In this document: positions 1 to 8,614 of the stretch, piece by piece
How positions within the stretch are numbered: position 1 is the first letter of the stretch
Layout of the letters: each line of letters starts with the position of its first letter
DNA from: Clostridiaceae bacterium
GTDB lineage: Bacteria > Bacillota > Clostridia > Saccharofermentanales > DTU023
NCBI GenBank assembly: GCA_012799695.1
Contig: JAAZKT010000028.1
Coordinates: 1 to 52,979, forward strand
DNA: 52,979 bases
Direction of reading: 5' to 3'
Program-made: the position numbers and the translations under genes
Notes under the pieces: model-generated
Databases searched by the model: none
Told to the model about the DNA's origin: nothing
The model's input: the letters and a program-made list of their open reading frames with translations, nothing else

Positions 1-2980
1 CCGGTCCGGGATCATCGGGATCGCCCGGATCGGGGTCGTCCGGCCCGGGAGGAACGACCTTTTCCTTAACTGTCACCTTGCGAACCACAATGACGGCGTT
101 GCCATCACTGTCCACCACCGTGTAAGTAAGCTTGTAAACTCCGGGCTTCGTCACATCGACCTCTCCAGTGATCTGGATCTCATCAGTCAGATCGCCGTCC
201 TCGTTGTCGTGAGCCGTCACACCCGCCATGGGATCAAACTCATCGCCTTGGGTGATGGTCGTGTCGACCGCGCCGAAGATCTGAGGTTTACCGAGGATCT
301 TAACCGTTCTTTCCACCGAAACTTTCCGCCCGTAAGCATTCGTCACCGAGTAGGTAAAGGTGTAGGTTCCGGGGACACCGGCAGCAAAGGCTTCAGGCAG
401 ATCGCATTCGCAGGTCACATCATCCGTGATATCTCCGTCGAGCGGGTCTGTCGCGGTTACTCCCTGCAGGGGTTTGAAAGTCGCCACATCTTCCGCATAG
501 ATCTCGACATCCGGACCGACATTGATCACTGGATCGCCTACGACCGCAAAATCGAGTTCAACCGTTGTCTTATGGTCGAGTTTATCTTTTACGTAGAATT
601 CGGCATGATATGTGCCCGGTCCGAGCGGCTCACCGTCATACGGTGCACCATTCAGCGTGATCACAATACCAACGGCATCGTCAATACCGATTCCATCCCC
701 GTCATCCGCCTCCGCGGAGAGAACAACCTCATCGCCTTCAACGTCGAGGGTATCATCATCAAACAACTCAACAGGGAGACCGGCAACCGCCGGAATCGTG
801 TATTGAGGGGTTAATGTCGGAGCGGTTGTATCAAGCCTCACCTGGATCTTCTGCAGGAGCGTCTTCGTCGCGTTAAAGTCCGACAGATCTTCGATCTCGA
901 GACGGATGAAGTCTTTGTCGACCGCGCCTTCCACCAAATACTCGAAAGGCAGCTCATTAATATCAGGTCCCTGTTCTGTGATGTCATAGTAATCGAGGAC
1001 GACATCGCCGTTGATGGTCAGCTTGTATCCGAACGTGTTGTCGGACGCCGTTCCGGTGATATTCACGTCGAGCGTCTCCTCGGTCGTCCAAATGACGAGA
1101 GGCGCCTCGCTACCTGATATTTCTTCAGGGTCGTGTGTGTCCTCCGGGAATACGAAATCATACCCACCAACACTCGCAGGATCTGTTTCGAACACGAGAT
1201 TCGGGACATGACTGTCACAGAAGAAGCGAATCTTGGTGTCATAGATGACGAGATCGTCCTCGTTAACTGCCTTGACGTTGACATAAGTGAGACCCTCTTT
1301 GAGCGTCAACGTAACCGCCCAAGCGCCGTCAGCTCCAAGCACTTCAACACCGTCAAAAGTGAGCGAATTAAGATCTTTCGATTTGCCCTCAAGCGTGAGC
1401 TGGTGCGTTTCGGCTTCTTCATCCATGTAGAGAAACACCCATCCGTTGTAGAAGAGACCCTTTAGGCTTTCCGGTTCAACAATCCAGAAATCTCCGGCGT
1501 TCGGAACGATCGGTTCCATCGGCGCCGCGATCTCTTCCGGATCTTTGCCCTCGGGAAGGACGAAGAAACTCATGGTTTCGCCACGGTTTCCGGCATAGTC
1601 GACGGGTACAAGAACGACGAAACCGGCATCGGCGGCGATGGGGATTGAGACGGTACCGTCCTCACCGACCGTGAGGGCGAACTGTTTCTCGCCGTCAAAG
1701 CCGACGACACTGTTCCTGCCTTCCGCGTAGTTATCCGAGACTTTTACCTTGACGGTATCGGTGTCTTCAACATAAGGACGACCCTTGCTGTTGAACTTGA
1801 GCTCGTTCTCGAGCGCGAGTGTCGGAGCTGTCAGGTCAACGAGCAGTTTCCCTGTCGAGGTCGAGACTTCAACGTTATCCGCATCAAAACCCTTCAGCTC
1901 GAGGTCGACGGGCACGCCGTCCTCAACTTCAATGGCGTAGAGGTACGGTTTGCCGTCCACGGCATCTTGACCATTAACGGTCACGCGCTCCACGGCGCCA
2001 GTTGCCAAAGCCACAACGTATCCGAGACCCTTAGGCATCTTCAACGTATCGCTCTCAAGCTTGTTGTACTTAACAAATCCGTCCTTAACAGGTCTCCACG
2101 CATCGCTTCCGTCTTTGCTCTGGGCAAATTTCGCCGCATCGGCTCCCGAGCCCTCCTCATTCAACATCAACGTCTCAATCACTGTGTTGCCTACATAGTC
2201 GGCTACCACGATATATGCGATTGTACTGGTCAGACCCGTGAAGAGTTTGGGATTCACATTGATCGTTATGATCAGGTTGCCTTCCCCATCATATTCGATA
2301 TCTTGAGCAGGTTGTCTGGGTTTATCATTAAGCTTCTCTAACAGAACACCGGAGCTAGAGAGGTCGACTCCTGTACCGGCACCGTCACCAACAGGTCCGC
2401 AGTTGATCTTAACCTCCGTCGCACCCTCCTCATACGTCACGGATTCAGGCAATGTTAAGCCTGTCGGTATCGTATTGTCAATCTTGACCGGCATGTAGAT
2501 CGATTGCCAATCGGATTTCTCATTCATGCGGGCGCGGACTTCGTAAAAATACTGTCCCTCTTCCGCGTAGAAGAATTCGCCGTTCGATTTGTCGTAGAGT
2601 GTCCCGTCCCACTGCGTATCATACAGCGTCGCTATTGTGGCTCTAAACCGCGAGAGGCGATGCAGCACCGGTTTCCTGATGGAATCAACCCATCCGACTT
2701 GTCTCAGTTCATTGCCATCCTTATCCAAGATAAAGCATTCGACGTCTTGAACGCCACGGAAAACCCCGACATGAGGCGTGAGTTCCTGAATAATGTAGTC
2801 TTTCTCCGAGTCGGCGGGATTCGTATTGAACCCGACCGTCGAGGGATTGAAAGGCTTCTTTCCCAAGACCCAGTCCCACCAGTTGCCCGCAGGTGTTGGT
2901 GCGCCAATGCCCGGGTCGTCCCTATAAAGCTGTGTCGCACTGAAAACACAGTAGAGATTCGGAGCTGACGGATCCAACTC
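1..2980 (-). CDS. C-terminal part of a giant secreted S8 protease / Ig-like repeat protein; open to the left edge and in a +1 frame relative to the upstream protease ORF
   Basis: Continuous open minus frame from about 2980 to 1 (FIPELDPSAPNLYCVFSATQLYRDD... to ...VVPPGPDDPDPGDPDDPGP). No stop in this frame, so it is absent from the ORF track. Ends in two DUF5011-like Ig repeats (DPLDGDITDDV...GTYTFTYSVTNAYGRKVSVERTV; DNEDGDLTDEI...GVYKLTYTVVDSDGNAVIVVRKVTV) and a P/D/G linker. Confidence 0.75.
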
Positions 2981-5471
2981 AGGAATAAATGAGGTTGTAA
3001 AGGCTGAAACCGATCGGAGGCATACCCTCAACTAAGTCGAAGATCGGTAGATCATCGCCCCAGCTTCCAACGTATCCGAAGAAAGGAATGGACAAGTCGG
3101 GCGCTCCTACCGTTTCGAACTCCAGATAACCTTCAACGTAGTTACTCTCGACATCGCCCGGATCGATCTCGAACTCAACCGACACGGTGCCGTTTGCAGG
3201 AACCGTAATCGTTGTGTTTGCCGTTGTAACGTCCGCTGTAGGAACGACGACATCCTTTTCGGGGTCTGGACCTTTATGAGGAGCCGTATAGACGACGGGA
3301 TCCTTCAACGTGAAGGTTACGGGTTCTGCCCCATAGTTCTTAAAGTCAAGCGTAAATTTCTTGGAACCGGTAAAATCAAGCAATTCGATGTTACCGCTGC
3401 CATTGTGCGTCACCGTGACAAGCGAATCGACCGCGTCTTTGATATTGATGAGTCCGGCGCCGACTCGACGAGGCGAATGAATTACTTCGCCGTCCATCAA
3501 CACAGTCGCCGTATTGCTCAGGATAGCCTTCAGATATTGGGTGCGAGCAAGTTTCTCGATTCCATTCAACGCGGCGTTATCTTTCATCGCCTGCATGATA
3601 AGCGCCGAGGCGCCGGCCACGTGAGGCGCCGACATTGAGGTCCCGGACATCATACCGTATTGATCACCATTCAAAGTTGAGTAGACCATTCCGCCGACTC
3701 CTGCCACTTCAGGTTTGAAGTTCAGTTCGGGCGTCGGACCCCAGCTAGTGAAACGGGACGGTTGAGGCACTGCGGAAATATCAACCATGTCGTACAGAAT
3801 TGCCGTATTGACCGTGACGACACCGCCTTCTTCCAGCGCCGCCGCCATGGCAGTACCCGCTTCAAGGCTTGTGAACACAGACGAAATACCACCGTTTTCG
3901 ACACCACTCATAAGCGAGTCAGGGGGACCGGCAACGTTGTTGTACACGATGATGCCTATAGCGCCCTTATCGGCAACATTTATCGCCTTATCTTCGAATA
4001 ACAAAACACCACGCTTGACGAGCGCGTATTTGCCTGCAACTTCGTCAGGTATTTCATCCGTGTCGCCGAGACCGCAATCGACAAGCTCAATCCATTGCCC
4101 ATCCAAGAAAGTGCGCCCATCGTATGGCTCTTCCTGTTCTAAGACGTGGAAAGAAACCGCTGGGTCTCCATCGACCTTATACGACATCACGGTGTCATAA
4201 GCCTTCGTGTTGTCGATCGACGCTACCGAGAGTGCAGCCTCGATGGTAGAGGATGCGCCGACGGCACCGCTGTCAGCACCGCGGATAATCTGACCGAGTA
4301 CGTTCGTCGTCATGTTGTTCGGGGAAGACGCATACGCCAGACCTTCATTGCCCGCAGAAATGACGACGAGCGTTCCTGCTTCAGAAGCCGCCTGAATGGC
4401 ACGGGCGGTCGCATTATTGACATTCGAGAATCCGGACGGAGAACCGAGCGACATATTGATGACGTCGGCACCGAGCTTGACGGAGTCCTGAATCGCCATC
4501 AGGATGTCGTCACCGTAAGCGCCGCCCGTCTGGTGGTTCGAGAAAACCTTCATCGCGAGAAGCTGCGCTTCCGGTGCGACACCGCGAATGCCCTTGCGGG
4601 CATCGAGATCTTCATCCGTCGCATTACCCGCCGCGATACCGGCGACGTGCATGCCGTGCATAGATACATAATCCGCGTCATAAGGACGTCCGGATAAGTG
4701 TTGATCCACGACTTCCTGATTCTTGTCGGCGTAGTTGTAGCCGTAAGGAATCTTCGTATTGAAGTATTTACCGTCGAGACCGTATTCAGCAATAAGTCCC
4801 GCGACAGCATCCTTACTCAACTTCGCTTGCGCTTCTCCTTCTGGAGAGAGACGCATATCCTTATGGTTATAGTCGATACCCGTATCGATAATCGATATGA
4901 GCATGCCCTCGCCTTTGAATCCAAGTTCCTCCCAAACTTGGGAAGCCTTTGTCATGTCAGGGGCGTTGAACATCGTCGTCTCAAACACGGGAACTTCCGA
5001 GACGTTCTTCACTCCGGGAATCTCGCGTATTTTTTGGAAATCGCTTCGCTTTGCCATGAAGCTGAATCCGTTGACGAGATAACCGTAGCTGTTGATCGCT
5101 TCGCTTCCGGTAATCTTCCGAACGGCGTCACGCACCGATTTCTGTGACGCAATGACGCTACTCTCGGACTTCCCTGACTGTTTGGCGGCAGGCGCATTGA
5201 GCTCGATCATTACGCGAACAACCTCACTCATATACTCCGTATCTGCCAATAGCTCGCGAAGTTTGCTAAGCTCAGCTGCCTTCTGTTCCCTGAACTGCTT
5301 CTTGATGACTGTCGTATCGAAATCCGCAGGCAAGAGACTGCGTTTACTCTCTGTCTCCGCCAGAACCGGCACGTTCGATGACGGCACGATGAATGCGGAC
5401 ACAGCTACTGCAGAAAACAACAAACCAAGAACCAGCACGAACGAAAGCGCTTTTCTCATATGTTTTTTCAT
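2979..5471 (-). CDS. Secreted subtilisin-family (S8) serine protease, lactocepin/C5a-peptidase-like, truncated by a frameshift
   Basis: Signal peptide MKKHMRKALSFVLVLGLLFSAVAVSA; I9-like propeptide; catalytic motifs IIDTGIDYNH, HGMHVAGIAAG, GTSMSAPHVAG; PA-like insert. Start chosen at the Met after an AGGAG site; the track ORF starts at 5516. Confidence 0.9.
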   Translation of the reverse strand: MKKHMRKALSFVLVLGLLFSAVAVSAFIVPSSNVPVLAETESKRSLLPADFDTTVIKKQFREQKAAELSKLRELLADTEYMSEVVRVMIELNAPAAKQSGKSESSVIASQKSVRDAVRKITGSEAINSYGYLVNGFSFMAKRSDFQKIREIPGVKNVSEVPVFETTMFNAPDMTKASQVWEELGFKGEGMLISIIDTGIDYNHKDMRLSPEGEAQAKLSKDAVAGLIAEYGLDGKYFNTKIPYGYNYADKNQEVVDQHLSGRPYDADYVSMHGMHVAGIAAGNATDEDLDARKGIRGVAPEAQLLAMKVFSNHQTGGAYGDDILMAIQDSVKLGADVINMSLGSPSGFSNVNNATARAIQAASEAGTLVVISAGNEGLAYASSPNNMTTNVLGQIIRGADSGAVGASSTIEAALSVASIDNTKAYDTVMSYKVDGDPAVSFHVLEQEEPYDGRTFLDGQWIELVDCGLGDTDEIPDEVAGKYALVKRGVLLFEDKAINVADKGAIGIIVYNNVAGPPDSLMSGVENGGISSVFTSLEAGTAMAAALEEGGVVTVNTAILYDMVDISAVPQPSRFTSWGPTPELNFKPEVAGVGGMVYSTLNGDQYGMMSGTSMSAPHVAGASALIMQAMKDNAALNGIEKLARTQYLKAILSNTATVLMDGEVIHSPRRVGAGLINIKDAVDSLVTVTHNGSGNIELLDFTGSKKFTLDFKNYGAEPVTFTLKDPVVYTAPHKGPDPEKDVVVPTADVTTANTTITVPANGTVSVEFEIDPGDVESNYVEGYLEFETVGAPDLSIPFFGYVGSWGDDLPIFDLVEGMPPIGFSLYNLIYS

Positions 5472-5862
5472 CCTTGTACTCCTCTCCACGAAAAAACCCG
5501 CAGTTCTTCCGAACATGCGAGTTTAATGCGTACTAAATCCACTATCAATTTGATACAGTTTTCTCGATGTATTACTCAATCTAAATCGTCTCCTCATACA
5601 TCAAATGAACATCGGAAAAGGACGGAACGCCTCCACGCCAAATAGGCAACGAAACAATCCGCCGCATATAGTAGAATTTTACATCATTCCTGAGCAAAAA
5701 TGCAAGTGCGCAAAACAGCTTGTTAGCTGACGCCGAAAACGTATCTTCCTGTGCATATGGATACAAAATAAATCAGAAATAGTCAGAAATTCTCTGAGGT
5801 AAACACCAACCGCTTGTCCGAGCACAGCCCAACGCAATCAGCTTAAGCTTTCAACAGGTCAC

Positions 5863-6357
5863 TTAACGATCAGCGATGATCACGTCCGGAAACCCTCTTC
5901 TCGACCTGCCTTTGGATACAGGCAGATTGGTCGACACGTCGCCGTCGCCCACATCTTCGGCGAGCAGCTCGACGAAATAATGCCAGCTCATCATGTCGGC
6001 CGTTCCGATCTCCGGCGATTCAAGTCGCAAAAAGAGCCGGACGCCCGTTTCCGTCTTGATAACATCGGAGACCGTTACCCGTGTCGAACCGGAACTGGCG
6101 CTCACAACACCCGCCACCAGAACGCGAGTCTCAAAAAAACTAGCATTATACTTCTTGAATAAATCATCGAGACGTGCCTGATCCCACTGCCAGCCGTAAT
6201 GGGCGCCATCTACAAAGCTCCTAAACTGCTCAACACTCTTGATGAGAACAGGTGCCGACGTCACACCGACACCGGCACCCAAAGGACGTGTGGGTATCAC
6301 GCGGATGCGATAGTCGATCGGTTCACCGCTATAAAGTTTTTTAAAACGGTATTTCAT
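5863..6357 (-). CDS. Hypothetical protein, 164 aa (C-terminal half weakly reminiscent of PrcB_C-type domains)
   Basis: Track ORF with a stand-alone position on the same strand as its neighbours; NASFFETRVLVAGVVSASSGSTRVTVSDV segment. Family assignment uncertain. Confidence 0.55.
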   Translation of the reverse strand: MKYRFKKLYSGEPIDYRIRVIPTRPLGAGVGVTSAPVLIKSVEQFRSFVDGAHYGWQWDQARLDDLFKKYNASFFETRVLVAGVVSASSGSTRVTVSDVIKTETGVRLFLRLESPEIGTADMMSWHYFVELLAEDVGDGDVSTNLPVSKGRSRRGFPDVIIADR

Positions 6358-6384
6358 GCCCGTTCTCCCATCGTGTATAACGCT

Positions 6385-6543
6385 TTAAGAGTCGCGAAAC
6401 TGAGACTCCCACTGTTCCTCCTCGTTTCTTTTCTTTTTCCAGTATTTTTCTTTTTTCTTCTGCAATTTTTGCAGGACGGCGACCATACCTATAACCGCCG
6501 CCACGACAATTATAAATCCAATAATTGATACAATGTCAGGCAT
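6385..6543 (-). CDS. Small single-pass membrane protein, 52 aa
   Basis: Translated by eye: MPDIVSIIGFIIVVAAVIGMVAVLQKLQKKKEKYWKKKRNEEEQWESQFRDS*. One TM helix followed by a basic tail. Below the ORF-track length cut-off. Confidence 0.55.
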   Translation of the reverse strand: MPDIVSIIGFIIVVAAVIGMVAVLQKLQKKKEKYWKKKRNEEEQWESQFRDS

Positions 6544-6552
6544 CGCTCTACC

Positions 6553-8406
6553 CTATCCCATCAGCGCTTCCAACTCGTCGAGACCTCGTTCGAAAGCATC
6601 GAGAGCTCTTACGATCGTTTCGGGTGTCGTCATGTCGACGCCGGCCTTTTTCAGCACATCGATAGGCCAGTCGGATGATCCCGCCTTGAGGAACCCGAGA
6701 TAACGCTCGACGGCGGGCTGCCCTTCGGTCAGGATCGCATCCGCGAAAGATGTCGCGGCGGAGAATCCCGTCGCATACTGGAAAACGTAGTAGTTGTAAT
6801 AGAAGTGCGGAATACGCGCCCACTCGTTGGCGATGTCAGGATCGAATGTAAGCGCTTCTCCGTAGTACTTCTTGTTAAGCTCACCGTATTTCTCGCTCAG
6901 AAAATCAGCCGTTAGGGCCTCGCCGGCTTCATCGGCAAGATGGATCATGTGCTCAAATTCGGCAAACTGTGTCTGCCGGAACACGGTTCCCTTGGCTCCG
7001 TCGAGGTAGTGGCTGATCACGGCGGCGCGCATCTCGTCACTGTCCGCTGTCTTGAGCAAATAATTCGACAACAGGATCTCGTTACACGTGGAGGCGATCT
7101 CCGCGAGGAAAATCGGGTAATGACCGTACTGGAACGGCTGCGCGTTGCGCGTGTAGTACGAGTGAATGCTGTGCCCCAATTCGTGTGCGAGCGTAAAGAG
7201 GTTATCGAACGTTCCCTGCCAGCTCATCAGAATGAACGGATTCGTAGCATAAGTGCCGCCGGAATATGCTCCGGAACGCTTGCCTGTGTTCACCGCCCAA
7301 TCGATCCAGCGTTCTTCAAACGCGCGTTTCAGCAATCCGATATATTCTTCTCCGAGAGGTGCGAGCGCCTTGTAGAGGATTTCCTTAGCTTCATCGAATG
7401 TAAAATGCAAGTCGATTTCTTTGACGAGCGAGACGTACATGTCGTACGAATGGAGCTCGTCGACGCCGAGAATACGTTTGCGCATGCGGACATAGCGATG
7501 CAATAGCGGCAAGCGCTCGTTCACAGCTTCCAATAAACTGTCGTAAACAGATTCTGGCACGGCATTTCTGAATAGAGACGCCTCGCGTCCCGTCGTAAAG
7601 CCGCGTACATTCTTGTTAAACGTATCGACGCGGATCGCATTCTGCAGTGTCGTCGCGCATGTGTTCCTGAACTGACCGAATGTTTTGTACATGCTCTTGA
7701 AAGCGTCACGGCGCACGCGCGGATCACGGCTCTCAAGATACACGCCGAGATGCGAATGAGACATCGGAACCGTCTCGCCTTTTTCGTTGACGATGGGATC
7801 GAATGTCATGTCGGCATTCGATAAAATGCCGAAAATCTCATCGGGCGCTCCTAAGATCTGAGACGCTTTGGCTAGGAGGATTTCTTCTGCCTGCGAAAGC
7901 TTGTATTTCTTCTCTCGGAGAATCATCTCGAAGGCATGTCGGTACTCGGCAAGTTCAGGCTTTTCCTCGATGAAATGCTCCAGCGTTTCCGGCGGAATCT
8001 CGATCACCTCCGGCTCGAACCAAGCATCGTCGCCCATAGCGGACGCGATCACCGCACCGAGGCGCCCCTTCATCGCGAGAAAGGTGGTATCAGATGTGTC
8101 TTCATCTGCACGATGGAAAGCGTACGCACCGATTTTCATGAGTTCAATCATGAACTCTTGGCGCGTGCGAACTGCCTCATATAGCGCCTCCGCCGACTCG
8201 GTCAGCCGCCCTCTGTACTCTGTCAACAACCCACGTTTCGGTAGGAGTTCCGCGAAAGCTTCCTCCCATGCTTCGACGGATGGAAAAACAGTCGTCATGT
8301 CCCACGTCTGTTCGACAGGCACTTCAGAGCGATGGAGCTGTTTAACCGATCCCGATTCCTCTGCTTCTCGTTGTTCTTGTTCAAGTAGTTGAGTGTCTAT
8401 CCACAT
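6553..8406 (-). CDS. pepF: Oligoendopeptidase F (M3 family metallopeptidase)
   Basis: LAHELGHSIHSYY zinc motif and full-length M3B-like protein. Start set at MWIDTQLLEQ after a GGGGGAG site; the track ORF starts at 8445. Confidence 0.88.
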   Translation of the reverse strand: MWIDTQLLEQEQREAEESGSVKQLHRSEVPVEQTWDMTTVFPSVEAWEEAFAELLPKRGLLTEYRGRLTESAEALYEAVRTRQEFMIELMKIGAYAFHRADEDTSDTTFLAMKGRLGAVIASAMGDDAWFEPEVIEIPPETLEHFIEEKPELAEYRHAFEMILREKKYKLSQAEEILLAKASQILGAPDEIFGILSNADMTFDPIVNEKGETVPMSHSHLGVYLESRDPRVRRDAFKSMYKTFGQFRNTCATTLQNAIRVDTFNKNVRGFTTGREASLFRNAVPESVYDSLLEAVNERLPLLHRYVRMRKRILGVDELHSYDMYVSLVKEIDLHFTFDEAKEILYKALAPLGEEYIGLLKRAFEERWIDWAVNTGKRSGAYSGGTYATNPFILMSWQGTFDNLFTLAHELGHSIHSYYTRNAQPFQYGHYPIFLAEIASTCNEILLSNYLLKTADSDEMRAAVISHYLDGAKGTVFRQTQFAEFEHMIHLADEAGEALTADFLSEKYGELNKKYYGEALTFDPDIANEWARIPHFYYNYYVFQYATGFSAATSFADAILTEGQPAVERYLGFLKAGSSDWPIDVLKKAGVDMTTPETIVRALDAFERGLDELEALMG

Positions 8407-8521
8407 GGATGATCTCTCCCCCGTTTCTGTTGTTTTTATCTGCATTTATCTTAGTCGTATGGTCCTAAACTGACAAGCGTTTTTGTCGCTTGGCGCGCTT
8501 GCACGTTAACTTCTTCACGAA

Positions 8522-8614
8522 TCAGTTTCAGGAGCGTCCTCTCAGGAGAGCCCCACGAGAGTTGGTCGAAAAACACAATTTCAGTTTCAGGAGCGTCCTC
8601 TTAGGAAAGCTCCT
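8522..8614 (-). repeat. Tandem imperfect direct repeat, each copy forming a nested hairpin, at the gyrA stop/3' UTR
   Basis: TCAGTTTCAGGAGCGTCCTC(T/C)(T/C)AGGA occurs at 8522 and 8581 (25/26 identical). Minus-strand hairpins are AGGAGC-TT-TCCT-AAG-AGGA-C-GCTCCT (8589-8614) and GGGGC-TC-TCCT-GAG-AGGA-C-GCTCC (about 8531-8554). Confidence 0.75.

Noticed and set aside
5581-5766. 61-aa minus-strand ORF between the protease and the 164-aa gene
   Set aside because: Overlaps the probable upstream region of the protease gene, no good ribosome-binding site and no motif.
8474-8492. CAAGCG-N7-CGCTTG hairpin downstream of gyrA as a terminator
   Set aside because: Stem is perfect but there is no following U tract on the gyrA transcript strand, so not called as a terminator.
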